Made by a program: the position numbers and the translations under genes
Notes under the pieces: model-generated
What the model was told of the DNA's origin: nothing
The model's input: the letters and a program-made list of their open reading frames with translations, nothing else
The model's database searches: none
Part shown: one piece after another, positions 17,177 through 25,111 of the stretch
Layout of the letters: each line of letters opens with the position of its first letter
Numbering within the stretch: the stretch's first letter is position 1
NCBI RefSeq assembly: GCF_009831215.1
Contig: NZ_WUTW01000002.1
Span: 1,041,444-1,105,443 of the forward strand
Length of the DNA stretch: 64,000 nucleotides
Reading direction: 5' to 3'
Source of the DNA: Actinomadura rayongensis
GTDB taxonomy: Bacteria > Actinomycetota > Actinomycetes > Streptosporangiales > Streptosporangiaceae

Positions 17177-17752
17177 ATGAGTCCGTCCGCCGCCGTCCCG
17201 TCGTCGCGCGCCGCCCGCGCGGTCGTCTTCGCGACCGTGTGCACGGCGCTCGCGGTCTGCGGGCACGCGCTCGCGTCGGCGTGCGCGGTGCCCGTCGCGG
17301 CGGTCCTGGCGGGGTTCGGCGGGTCGCTGCTGCTCGGGTTCGCGCTGGCCGGACGCGAGCGGTCGCTCGTGACGATCACCGGCGTGCTGCTCGGCGGGCA
17401 GTACTTGCTGCACTGCCTGTTCAGCGGGTCGTCGCAGCCGGGAATGCTGATGCATCATCCGGCGACCGTCCCGGTTCCCGTCGAGCACCACTCCGGTTCG
17501 TGGATGACGTTCGCGCACGTCGGCGCGGCGCTCGTGGCGGCGTGGTGGCTGCGGCGGGGCGAACGCGCCGTGTGGGGCCTCGCGCGGCGGCTCGCGGGAC
17601 GGCCCGCGCGGCTGCTCCTCGTGCTTCCGCGCCCGGTGGGTCCGGTGGTCGCGCGTCCGGTTCCGGCCGTCCGGCCGCGTCCGGCGGTGCACGTGCTGCG
17701 GCACGAGGTGGTCCGGCGGGGACCGCCGTCCGTTTCGAGGGCGCTCGGCTGA
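17177..17752 (+). CDS. putative membrane protein of a copper-type cluster
   Basis: A 191-residue protein with about four hydrophobic segments (residues 12-35, 38-56, 62-80, 112-128). Between the third and fourth it carries a Met/His-rich stretch, MLMHHP followed by EHHSGS, that could bind copper. The C-terminal 60 residues are Arg/Pro-rich. ATG 17177 is preferred over ATG 17165 because a TACGAT -10-like hexamer covers 17161-17166. It precedes YcnI and CopC genes, which supports a metal-related role, but the family is not recognised. Confidence 0.65.
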   Translation: MSPSAAVPSSRAARAVVFATVCTALAVCGHALASACAVPVAAVLAGFGGSLLLGFALAGRERSLVTITGVLLGGQYLLHCLFSGSSQPGMLMHHPATVPVPVEHHSGSWMTFAHVGAALVAAWWLRRGERAVWGLARRLAGRPARLLLVLPRPVGPVVARPVPAVRPRPAVHVLRHEVVRRGPPSVSRALG

Positions 17753-17767
17753 GCGCCGTTCACGTCA

Positions 17768-17791
17768 CCCGGGGCCGCTTTCGGCGCCGGG
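17768..17791 (+). terminator. hairpin between membrane protein and ycnI
   Basis: CCCGGGGCCG-CTTT-CGGCGCCGGG pairs 9 of 10 positions and is followed by CTTTCTTC. It could act as an attenuating terminator inside the copper-type cluster. Confidence 0.45.
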
Positions 17792-17824
17792 CTTTCTTCG
17801 CACGTCTCGAAACGGAGCAACACC

Positions 17825-18505
17825 ATGCCGGTTCGCCGGATCACCCTTGTGGCGGGGCTCGCCGCCGTCGCCGTGCTCGGCCTCGGCCCGGCCGCGTCCG
17901 CGCACGTCACCGCCAACCCCCGCACCGCCGACAAGGGCGGCTACACCAAGATCAGCTTCCGGGTGCCGAACGAGCGGGACGACGCGTCGACCGTCAAGCT
18001 CGTCGTCCACCTGCCGCAGGACCACCCGATCACGTCGGTGTCGGTGCGTCCCGTCCCGGGCTGGACGGCGAAGGTCGAGGAGGCCCCGCTGCCCAAGCCC
18101 GTCACCGTCGAGGGGACGCAGCTCACGAAGGCTCCCTCGACCATCACCTGGACGGGCGGCAAGATCGACCCCGGGCAGTTCGAGGAGTTCGACGTCTCGC
18201 TCGGGCCGCTGCCCACCGACACCGACCGCCTGCTGTTCCCGTCCGAGCAGACGTACACGGGCGGCGAGGTCGTGAAGTGGGACCAGACGCCCGGCGGGGC
18301 CGCCGAGCCCGAGCATCCGGCGCCCTCGGTGACGCTCGTCGCCCAGGGCTCGGCGACGCCCGCCGCCGCCGCGACGCCGTCCGACTCCGACGACGGGACG
18401 GACGATGACACGGCGCGTCTGCTCGGCGGCCTCGGGCTCGTCGCCGGGGTGCTCGGCGTCGGCACGGGCGTGTTCGCGCTGACCCGGTCGCGGAGCCGGG
18501 CATGA
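17825..18505 (+). CDS. YcnI-like copper-binding protein (DUF1775)
   Basis: A 226-residue secreted, C-terminally anchored protein. A signal peptide ends at ASA, so the mature protein would start with His (HVTANP); in YcnI proteins this N-terminal histidine binds copper. The DUF1775 beta-fold spans about residues 27-160, followed by a Ser/Asp/Thr-rich linker and a transmembrane helix (about 196-218) with a basic tail. GGAG lies 8 nt before the ATG. It is coupled by ATGA to the CopC-domain gene, matching the common ycnI-copC partnership in copper acquisition. Confidence 0.88.
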   Translation: MPVRRITLVAGLAAVAVLGLGPAASAHVTANPRTADKGGYTKISFRVPNERDDASTVKLVVHLPQDHPITSVSVRPVPGWTAKVEEAPLPKPVTVEGTQLTKAPSTITWTGGKIDPGQFEEFDVSLGPLPTDTDRLLFPSEQTYTGGEVVKWDQTPGGAAEPEHPAPSVTLVAQGSATPAAAATPSDSDDGTDDDTARLLGGLGLVAGVLGVGTGVFALTRSRSRA

Positions 18506-19023
18506 CGACCGTCCGCTCACGGATCGCCGCGTTGGTCGCGGCGGGCGGCGTGCTGCTCGCGGTTCCGGCGACCCCCGCGTCGGCGCACACGGCGCTGCGG
18601 TCGACGAGCCCGCGCGCCGGCGCGACCGTCGCCGACCCGGGCCGGGTCACCCTCACCTACGCGGACCCGATCCTGGTCCCGCGCGTGGTCGTGACCGGCC
18701 CGGACGGCGTCCGCGTCCAGGTGGGGCCGCCGCACGCCGTCGACGCGACGGTCACGCAGGCGGTCCGCACCGGACTGCCCGGCGGGGTCTACACGGTCGG
18801 CTGGCGCGTCGTCTCTCCCGACGGCCACCCGATCAGCGGCTCCTTCACGTTCCGGGTGAGCGGTTCCGGCGCGGCGCCGACCTCCGCCCCCGCCGCGACG
18901 CCGTCCACGGCCGCGCGGCAGGGGACGAGTTCGGCCGGCTGGCTCTGGATCGGCCTCGGCGCAGCCGTCCTCGCGGCCCTCGCCGCAGGCGCGACCTACC
19001 TACGCCGCTCCCGCCGCGCCTGA
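18502..19023 (+). CDS. CopC-domain copper-binding protein
   Basis: A 173-residue exported protein. The signal peptide ends at ASA, giving a mature N-terminal His (HTALRS), the usual CopC copper ligand; the second ligand region is SPDGHPISGSFTF. After the CopC fold (about residues 29-120) come a Ser/Thr/Ala/Pro linker and a C-terminal helix (about 145-166) with a basic tail. Functions with the upstream YcnI in copper binding at the cell surface. ATG at 18502 overlaps the ycnI stop. Confidence 0.88.
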   Translation: MTTVRSRIAALVAAGGVLLAVPATPASAHTALRSTSPRAGATVADPGRVTLTYADPILVPRVVVTGPDGVRVQVGPPHAVDATVTQAVRTGLPGGVYTVGWRVVSPDGHPISGSFTFRVSGSGAAPTSAPAATPSTAARQGTSSAGWLWIGLGAAVLAALAAGATYLRRSRRA

Positions 19024-19027
19024 AAAG

Positions 19028-19065
19028 GGGGTCGGCGGCGGAGCCTCGACTCCGCCGCCGACCCC
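19028..19065 (+). terminator. strong terminator after copC
   Basis: A perfect 16-bp stem: GGGGTCGGCGGCGGAG (19028-19043), six-base loop CCTCGA, then the exact complement (19050-19065). It begins 4 bp after the stop. There is no T-run, as is common for actinobacterial terminators. Confidence 0.75.
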
Positions 19066-19268
19066 GACATCACTCCGGCGGACGCACGCGGGACGCGCGG
19101 ATGAGCTGGCCGGGCGTGCGGCGACCACTCGTTCTCGTCACCGCCGTGACGGAGAGCGACCAAGGTGACAGAAATGTGGCGCAACCGTGCACGGGGGGTT
19201 GCCGGGGAGCGGGCGGGAGAGTACAAGACAACGTGCAACACCTTCACGTTTGACCGAAAGGGACCCGC

Positions 19269-20180
19269 GTGCCGCGTCTCCAGCGTTCCCCTTCAGACCG
19301 CGTCGGGCCTTCGGTCCTCCGCCGTCTGACGCGCGCCGCCGGGGCCGCGCTCACCGCGTGCACGCTGGTCACCGCCGGCGCCTCGGCTGCGTCGGCGGCC
19401 GAGCCGACGTACTACGTGTCGCTCGGCGACTCGCTCGCGGCGGGCTACCAGCCGGACGTCCGCACGGACGTGAACGTCTCCTACACCGACCTGCTGTACG
19501 CGACGCTCAAGAAGTCCGACCCGAACCTGCAGCACATCCGGCTGGGGTGCAGCGGCGAGACCACGCAGAGCATGATCAAGGGCGGGATCTGCGCCTACGA
19601 CGGCGCGACGTCCCAGCTCGACGCGGCCGTGAAGTTCCTGCGCGCCCACCCCGGCCAGGTCAGGTACGTCACCGAGGACATCGGCGCCAACAATGTCGAC
19701 AGGTGCCTGCCGTCCGGCGGCCTGGACCTCATGTGCCTGGTCTCGGGCATCTTCTCCCTCGGCTCGGACATCCTGACGATCAACCGCGCGCTGCACGACG
19801 CGGGCGGCGCCGCGCCGCGCTACGTCGGCATGACCTACTACGACCCGATGCTGGCGGGCTGGCTCCAGGGCGGGACGACGCAGGCCGTCGCCGCCGGATC
19901 GGCCGTGCTCAACAACGTCCTCAGCGCCGTGATCACCGGAGACGACGACGCGACGGGCTTCGCGACGGCCGACGTCGCGACGGCCTTCGCCAACAACGAC
20001 TTCGGCGACGCCGTGGCGCTCCCGGGCCTCGGCACGGTGCCGCGCAACGTCGCGCGGATCTGCCAGTGGACGTGGATGTGCACGAGCTACCGCGACATCC
20101 ACGCCAACCCGGCCGGTCACCAGGTCATCGCGAACACCTTCCTCCCGAAACTGACGACCACCGCCGCCAAGAACCGCTGA
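19269..20180 (+). CDS. secreted SGNH/GDSL-type esterase or lipase
   Basis: A 303-residue exported hydrolase. After a long signal peptide (cleavage near ASAAEP) it carries block I YVSLGDSLAAGY with the nucleophile Ser, block II glycine in LGCSGETT, block III Asn in DIGANN, and block V DIHANPAGH with the catalytic Asp and His. Cysteines at LGCS, GICAY, RCLPS, MCLVS, RICQW and MCTSY suggest disulfides. Likely releases fatty acids from extracellular lipids or esters. The start is GTG with AAAGGGA 6 nt upstream. Monocistronic, ending at a T-rich terminator. Confidence 0.9.
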   Translation: MPRLQRSPSDRVGPSVLRRLTRAAGAALTACTLVTAGASAASAAEPTYYVSLGDSLAAGYQPDVRTDVNVSYTDLLYATLKKSDPNLQHIRLGCSGETTQSMIKGGICAYDGATSQLDAAVKFLRAHPGQVRYVTEDIGANNVDRCLPSGGLDLMCLVSGIFSLGSDILTINRALHDAGGAAPRYVGMTYYDPMLAGWLQGGTTQAVAAGSAVLNNVLSAVITGDDDATGFATADVATAFANNDFGDAVALPGLGTVPRNVARICQWTWMCTSYRDIHANPAGHQVIANTFLPKLTTTAAKNR

Positions 20181-20200
20181 GTCCCCGCCGCACCCCGACC

Positions 20201-20240
20201 ACCCGCTCCGGTACCACCCCGCCGGAGCGGGTTCTGTTCT
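20201..20240 (+). terminator. terminator after SGNH hydrolase
   Basis: An 11-bp perfect stem, ACCCGCTCCGG (20201-20211) with CCGGAGCGGGT (20222-20232), a 10-base loop, and a T-rich tail TCTGTTCT. Confidence 0.8.
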
Positions 20241-20314
20241 AAGACAGAGGACATGGTCGATCACCGCGCCGATCTCACGCCGCAGCCGGCAGCCCCGCTC
20301 CACGGACCACTCGC

Positions 20315-20788
20315 ATGAGCGCCTGGGTCGATCCCGCCCAGTGGTACGCCGAACTGCCGAACTGTTATCTGGCGGCCGGGATGCTCCTCACCGACGCCCG
20401 CGACCGGATCCTGCTGGTCAAGACGCACTACCGCGCCGACTGGGGCCTGCCGGGCGGCGTCGCCGAGGAGGGCGAACCTCCGCACCGGACGTGCGAACGC
20501 GAGATCGCCGAGGAACTGGGCCTGGACCGCCGCGCCGGGGACCTGCTGCTGCTCGACTTCGTCCCCGCCGACGAGACTCGGCTGCGCACCATGCTCTACC
20601 TGGTCTTCGACGGCGGCACCGTCCTCGACCCGGACTCCATCACCCCGCAGGCCGACGAGATCGCCGACTACTCCTTCCTGAACGCCGCCGAGGCCGAACG
20701 CCGCATGCACCCCCGCCACGCCCACCGGCTGCCCCACCTGATGGCAGCACGCGCCCACCGGCGCACCGCCTACCTTCCGCGCCCGTAG
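20315..20788 (+). CDS. Nudix hydrolase
   Basis: A 157-residue Nudix-domain protein. The full Nudix box is present at about residues 47-69: GG(V)AEEGE, then REIAEELGL, matching Gx5Ex7REUxEExGU. Such enzymes cleave nucleoside diphosphates linked to another moiety using Mg2+. The region outside the box gives no substrate clue. The ribosome binding site is weak. It is a single gene between a terminator and a convergent SDR. Confidence 0.88.
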   Translation: MSAWVDPAQWYAELPNCYLAAGMLLTDARDRILLVKTHYRADWGLPGGVAEEGEPPHRTCEREIAEELGLDRRAGDLLLLDFVPADETRLRTMLYLVFDGGTVLDPDSITPQADEIADYSFLNAAEAERRMHPRHAHRLPHLMAARAHRRTAYLPRP

Positions 20789-20849
20789 CGGACCTCCTTT
20801 CTGGACGGTCGAACCTTCCGGGGGTCGAGAGGCCGGTGTCCGCGGCCGG

Positions 20850-21590
20850 TCAGACGACGGCGCCGTTGGCGCGGAGCACCTGGCCGTTCACCCAGCGGCC
20901 GTCGGGACCGGCCAGGAAGGCGACCACCGCGGCGATGTCCTCCGGTGTTCCCAGGCGGTCCTGCGGGGACAGGGCCGCGAGTGCGGCGATCGTCCTGTCG
21001 TCCTTGCCGTCGAGGAACAGGTCGGTGGCGGTCGGGCCGGGCGCGACCGTGTTGACGGTCACGTCGCGTCCGCGCAGTTCGCGGGCGAGGATCAGCGTCA
21101 GCGCCTCGACGGCGCCCTTGCTCGCCGCGTAGGCGCCGTAGCCCGGTGTCGAGAGGCCGAGCACGGACGTCGAGAAGTTGACGATCGTCCCGCCCGTCCG
21201 GACGCGGCGCGCCCCCTGTTGACTCACGACGAACGCGCCGCGGATGTTGGTCCGGTGCAGGGCGTCGAGCGCGTCGAGGTCCAGTTCGGCGACGGGCGCC
21301 AGGACCATCCGGCCCGCCGCGTTGACGACGACGTCCACGCCCCCGAACTCGCGCTCGGCCGTGTCGAACAGCGCCGCGACCTGCTCTTCTTCGGCCACGT
21401 CGGCGCGGACGGCGACCGCCGCGCCCCCGGCCGCGCGGATCTCCGCGACCGCCGACGCCGCCGCGTCCTCCCGGCTCGTGTAGCCGACGGCGACCGCGAG
21501 GCCGTCCGCCGCGAGCCGCCGCGCCACGGCGCGCCCGATGCCGCGCGATCCGCCGGTGACGACGGCCGCGCGCGTGGTCTCCACAGCCAC
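20850..21590 (-). CDS. SDR-family oxidoreductase
   Basis: A 246-residue classical short-chain dehydrogenase/reductase. The cofactor motif TGGSRGIG is near residue 10, NAAG near residue 88, catalytic Ser in NFSTS, and YAASK holds the catalytic Tyr/Lys. The absence of an Asp at the end of the second beta strand and the YTSRE sequence suggest NADPH. GTG at 21590 has AAGGAG 6 nt upstream. It is divergent from a TetR gene that probably regulates it. Substrate unknown. Confidence 0.9.
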   Translation of the reverse strand: MAVETTRAAVVTGGSRGIGRAVARRLAADGLAVAVGYTSREDAAASAVAEIRAAGGAAVAVRADVAEEEQVAALFDTAEREFGGVDVVVNAAGRMVLAPVAELDLDALDALHRTNIRGAFVVSQQGARRVRTGGTIVNFSTSVLGLSTPGYGAYAASKGAVEALTLILARELRGRDVTVNTVAPGPTATDLFLDGKDDRTIAALAALSPQDRLGTPEDIAAVVAFLAGPDGRWVNGQVLRANGAVV

Positions 21591-21695
21591 GATGATCTCC
21601 TTCGAAATCGCCGCTAACACTCTGATGTAAGCGAGAGTAACACCGAAACCGTAGCATCGCTAGCGGACGATCGGGAACATCGCTACGATGGGGGC
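21591..21695. promoter_or_regulatory. divergent SDR/TetR promoter region
   Basis: The 105-bp gap carries two imperfect inverted repeats, ACTCT-N10-AGAGT near the SDR gene and CGTAGC...GCTACG near the TetR gene. The TetR side has TACGAT (21684-21689) six bases before its ATG, a leaderless arrangement. The repeats are candidate TetR operators. Confidence 0.4.
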
Positions 21696-22412
21696 ATGGA
21701 CGTGCGGGAACGGATCTTGCAGGCGGCGACGGACCTGCTCGTCGCGTCGCCGGACGCGGACGTGTCCACCCGCGCCGTCTGCGAGGCGGCCGGCGTCGGC
21801 GCGCCCATGCTGTACCGGCTGTTCGGCGACAAGGCCGGCCTCCTGGCCGCCGTCGTGGACCACGGGTTCGAGGACTACCTCGCCGCCAAGCGCGCGACGC
21901 GGCCGAGCGACGACCCCGTGCAGGACCTGCGCGACGGATGGACGAACCACGTCCAGTACGCGCTGGAGAACCCCAACCAGTACCGGCTGATGTACTCGCC
22001 CGGCCTGACCGTGCCGCCCGGAGCCGCCGCCGAGGCGTTCGGGCTGCTCCGCGCGACGGTCGAGCGCTGCGCGGCGGCCGGACGGCTCCGCGTCGCCCCC
22101 GCGACGGCCACCCAGGTGATCATGTCGGCGAACACCGGGGTCGCGCTGTCGTTGATCGCCCGGCCCGCGTTCTATCCCGACCCGGCGTTCTCCGACCTCG
22201 TCCGCGACGCCGTCATCGACGCCGTCACCCGGCCGGCGGACGCGCCGGTGCACGACGCGCCCGAATCCCCGGTGCCGTCCGTCGCGACGACGCTCGGCGC
22301 CCTGCTCCGCGCCGAACCGTCCGGCGCCCTCAGCTCGGCCGAGACGGCGCTGCTCCAGCAGTGGCTGGACGCGCTCGCCGAACGGCGCGGGCACCCGCCG
22401 GAGAAGTCATGA
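21696..22412 (+). CDS. TetR-family regulator
   Basis: A 238-residue TetR/AcrR repressor. The N-terminal HTH covers about residues 4-50 (STRAVCEAAGVGAPMLYRLFGDKAGLLAA). The C-terminal domain is longer than average, with a Pro/Asp linker near residues 178-195. It lies divergent from the SDR gene 20850-21590 and is the obvious candidate to control it and itself. The ATG is six bases after a TACGAT hexamer with no Shine-Dalgarno, so translation is probably leaderless. Confidence 0.9.
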   Translation: MDVRERILQAATDLLVASPDADVSTRAVCEAAGVGAPMLYRLFGDKAGLLAAVVDHGFEDYLAAKRATRPSDDPVQDLRDGWTNHVQYALENPNQYRLMYSPGLTVPPGAAAEAFGLLRATVERCAAAGRLRVAPATATQVIMSANTGVALSLIARPAFYPDPAFSDLVRDAVIDAVTRPADAPVHDAPESPVPSVATTLGALLRAEPSGALSSAETALLQQWLDALAERRGHPPEKS

Positions 22413-22611
22413 CATGACCGGCGCGCCGGGGGATGTGGCCCGGCGGCGGGGTCGGCGCGCGAGTCGCCGGACGGCTCGGCCCCCGTGGCGTACCGCCGGA
22501 CCGCTCGCCCGCCGCGCCGGGCCCGTCCGCGCGCGTCGACCGTAACACTTCTGCGTACATCGGTGTTCGCAATGTGGGAGACGGCACCCGCCGGTTGGTA
22601 CGTTGTGCGCC

Positions 22612-23229
22612 GTGGACTACGGGCCGCTGCCGCGCGGGCGGCACCACCTGACCCGTGCGCAGGTCGCGGAGTCCCAGCGCGAACGCCTCTTCCAGGGCAT
22701 GACGGAGATCGTCGCCGAGAAGGGGTACGCGGCGTGCTCGGTCGCCGAGGTGCTGAAGCGCGCCCGCGTGTCGCGCGAGACGTTCTACGAGCACTTCGCC
22801 GACAAGCAGGCGTGCTTCCTGGCCGCCTACCAGCGGGCCGCCGACCGGATCCTGGACGTCGTCGCCCACGCCGTCGCCGCCGACGGCCCCCCGCTCGACC
22901 GCTTCGACCGCGCGCTCGCCGCGTACCTGGCGGAACTGGCCGAGGACGGGCCGCGCGCCCGCGTCTACCTGGTGGAAGTGCAGGCCGCCGGGCCGGCCGC
23001 CGCCGCGCGCCGGTCGGTGGTGCAGGGCCAGTTCGTGGCGCTGGTGTCGCCGGTCTTGCTCGCCGACGAGCGGTGGCGCGGCCTGCCCGACCCGGCGTTC
23101 GCGTGCCGGATGCTGATCGGCGGCATCGCGAGCCTGGTCAGCGCCCGCGTCGCGACCGGCCGGTACGCCGCCCTCCCCGAACTGCACCGGCCGATCACCG
23201 CGCACGTCCGCTCGCTGGTCCACGGCTAG
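22612..23229 (+). CDS. TetR-family regulator
   Basis: A 205-residue TetR-type regulator with the HTH at about residues 20-62 (ACSVAEVLKRARVSRETFYEHFADKQA, split by the turn). GTG 22612 is chosen over TTG 22603 because TACGTT (22599-22604) lies exactly 7 nt before it, giving a leaderless transcript, and TTG 22603 would lie inside that -10. AACAC/GTGTT arms at about 22545-22566 could be its operator. There is no obvious partner gene; the adjacent SDR is convergent. Confidence 0.88.
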   Translation: MDYGPLPRGRHHLTRAQVAESQRERLFQGMTEIVAEKGYAACSVAEVLKRARVSRETFYEHFADKQACFLAAYQRAADRILDVVAHAVAADGPPLDRFDRALAAYLAELAEDGPRARVYLVEVQAAGPAAAARRSVVQGQFVALVSPVLLADERWRGLPDPAFACRMLIGGIASLVSARVATGRYAALPELHRPITAHVRSLVHG

Positions 23230-23240
23230 ACGGCCGTCCG

Positions 23241-23315
23241 CGCGGGCGTCCGGTCACCGCCCTGCGGCGCGGGCGCCCGGTCACCGCCCGGCGGCGCGGG
23301 CGTCCGGCCGGTCGG
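23241..23315 (+). repeat. 27-bp tandem repeat, about 2.8 copies
   Basis: Units at 23241-23267, 23268-23294 and a partial third from 23295, each beginning CGCGGGCG and containing CCGGTCACCGCCC. It lies between two convergent genes, starting 12 bp after the TetR stop. Copies 1 and 2 differ at two positions. Confidence 0.7.
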
Positions 23316-23326
23316 CGCGCGCGGGG

Positions 23327-24028
23327 CTAGACGTCCTGGCCGATCGGGCGGATCACGACCGTGTTGACGTCCACGCCCGCGGGCTGCGCGAGCGCCCACA
23401 CGACGGCGTCCGCGATCTGCTGCGCGGACAGGTACGCGCCTTCGGGGGCGCCGCCGGCGGCCGTCCAGAAGTCGGTGTCCACGCGGCCGGGCGCGATGTG
23501 CGTGACGCCGACGCCGTCGCCGGTGACCAGGCGGCGCGTGTTCTCGGCCAGCCCGGTGATCGCCCACTTGGTGGCGCCGTACACATTGCCCGGACGATTC
23601 GTGTACCCGGCGACGCTCCCCACGAGCACGATCCGGCCGCGCGTGGACTTAAGCGCGGGCAGGGCCGCGTTGACCAGCAGCATCGGGCCGAGGACGTTGG
23701 TCAGGACCATCGCCTCCCAGGTGGCCGGATCGCCGGTCGCGAGGTTCCCCTCGACGGAGAACCCGGCGTTCGCGACGGCGTTGTCGAGCCGTCCGAACCG
23801 TTCAAGAGTCGTGTCGACGGCCGCGCGGACGGCGGTGTGGTCGGCGGCGTCGCCCGGGAGGGTCAGCAGCGCGTCCGGCGACCCGGCGTCCTTCGCGAAC
23901 CGCTCCAGGCGCTCGGCGCCGCGCCCCGTGACGGCGACGCGGTGGCCGCGGTCCAGCAGGCTCCGGGCGATGCTCGCGCCGATGCCGGCCGAGCCGCCGG
24001 TGATGAGGGTGACGGGTGCTTCGCTCAT
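23327..24028 (-). CDS. SDR-family oxidoreductase (YdfG-like)
   Basis: A 233-residue short-chain dehydrogenase. Cofactor motif TGGSAGIG (about residue 9), NAG at about 88, catalytic Ser in VGSVAG and YGATK with Tyr/Lys; TGRGAERL suggests NADP. ATG 24028 is preferred to GTG 24037 because the promoter predicts transcription starting at that A, so the mRNA should be leaderless. The promoter is of the MerR-activated type, indicating induction by a small molecule or stress. The regulator gene is not adjacent. Confidence 0.9.
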   Translation of the reverse strand: MSEAPVTLITGGSAGIGASIARSLLDRGHRVAVTGRGAERLERFAKDAGSPDALLTLPGDAADHTAVRAAVDTTLERFGRLDNAVANAGFSVEGNLATGDPATWEAMVLTNVLGPMLLVNAALPALKSTRGRIVLVGSVAGYTNRPGNVYGATKWAITGLAENTRRLVTGDGVGVTHIAPGRVDTDFWTAAGGAPEGAYLSAQQIADAVVWALAQPAGVDVNTVVIRPIGQDV

Positions 24029-24035
24029 CCGTCCC

Positions 24036-24066
24036 ACGGTAGGAGCTGGAGCCGACTCCAGGTCAA
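24036..24066 (-). promoter_or_regulatory. MerR-type promoter with 19-bp spacer
   Basis: Minus strand: TTGACC (24066-24061), a 19-bp spacer, TACCGT (24041-24036). The spacer contains the dyad TGGAG-N4-CTCCA (24060-24047). An over-long spacer with a palindrome between -35 and -10 is the hallmark of MerR-family activated promoters. The predicted start coincides with the ATG at 24028, 7 nt downstream. Confidence 0.7.
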
Positions 24067-24169
24067 GTCGTCATATTTATGGCTATCGAGGGCCTTCAAC
24101 CTGCACACATGTCGAATGGGGCGGGTTTTAGGCTCCGCAACCCCGGCGAACCCCACTACCGTGGGGGCT

Positions 24170-25009
24170 GTGGGGGAAAGTGAGCACAACCGTCCGACCC
24201 GGCGCCGCGCGCTGCTGCTGCTGGGCGGCGCCGCGGGGCTGGCCGCCTTCGGCGCCGACGCCGCGCGCGTGAACGCCGGGCGCATCGCCGCGCCGCCGCT
24301 CGTGCCGGGACCGCGTCCGCGTCCGGTCCTGCACCCGTCCTCGACGCCCAAGCCCAAACCGGTGCCGAAGCCGCGTCCGGCGTCGTGGACGTCCACACCC
24401 CTCACCACGACGCAGCGCCCGGTCTACTACCTGAACCAGCTCACCCCGGCGCCGCCGCCCAACTCGATCGCGCTGTCGATCGACGACGGCCCGCACCCGT
24501 CCTGGACGCCGCGCGTGCTCGACCTGCTCGCCGAGCACGACGTCAAGGCGAGCTTCTGCATGATCGGCGAGCAGGTGGACGAGTACCCGAAGATCGTCCA
24601 GCGGGTCGCGGCGGCCGGGCACCAGATCTGCAACCACACCTGGACGCACCCCAACCTTCCCGGCCTGCCGGAGAAGCGGCTCCGCCGGGAGATCGCCCAC
24701 ACGCACGACAAGATCGCGCAGGTCGCCGGGATCGTGCCGACGGTGTTCCGCGCGCCCGGCGGCGGCTGGTCCAAGGCGGTCTACGAGATGATCGCCGAGT
24801 ACGACATGCTGCCGCTCGACTGGTCGGTGGACCCGCGCGACTGGTCCCGTCCGGGCGTCGGGCACATCCGCAGGACGCTGCTCAGCGCCAAGGCGAACAG
24901 CATCCTGCTCTGCCACGACGGCGGCGGCGACCGCTCGCAGACGCTGTCCGCGCTGAAGACGGTCATCCCCAAGCTGAAGAAGCGCGGGCTCGTGTTCACC
25001 ACCCTCTAG
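24170..25009 (+). CDS. secreted polysaccharide deacetylase, NodB domain, Tat-type signal
   Basis: A 279-residue exported carbohydrate esterase 4 protein. The N-terminus has a twin-arginine signal (TRRRALLLLGGAAG) then a Pro-rich spacer. The NodB domain (about residues 90-278) has all five motifs: SIDDGPH (metal Asp), HTWTH (metal His pair), RAPGGGWS, DWSVDPRDW and ILLCHDGGG. It would deacetylate N-acetyl groups of peptidoglycan or another cell-wall glycan. GTG 24170 lies 7 nt after TACCGT (24157-24162), a leaderless start; GTG 24161 overlaps that hexamer. Monocistronic. Confidence 0.9.
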   Translation: MGESEHNRPTRRRALLLLGGAAGLAAFGADAARVNAGRIAAPPLVPGPRPRPVLHPSSTPKPKPVPKPRPASWTSTPLTTTQRPVYYLNQLTPAPPPNSIALSIDDGPHPSWTPRVLDLLAEHDVKASFCMIGEQVDEYPKIVQRVAAAGHQICNHTWTHPNLPGLPEKRLRREIAHTHDKIAQVAGIVPTVFRAPGGGWSKAVYEMIAEYDMLPLDWSVDPRDWSRPGVGHIRRTLLSAKANSILLCHDGGGDRSQTLSALKTVIPKLKKRGLVFTTL

Positions 25010-25026
25010 AAGGGTGCATCTAGGTA

Positions 25027-25044
25027 CACCCCCGGTTCGGGGTG
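25027..25044 (+). terminator. hairpin after deacetylase
   Basis: CACCCC-CGGTTC-GGGGTG, a 6-bp stem about 17 bp after the stop. Modest strength. Confidence 0.4.
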
Positions 25045-25111
25045 CGGGCGCACTGTGCGTTCCGTCGACGTCCTCAAAACTGGACCTATAGTCAAGCTCC
25101 AGGAGGACGAA

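Noticed and set aside
23241..23315. Possible CRISPR array
   Set aside because: Repeats are directly adjacent with no spacers; no cas genes nearby.
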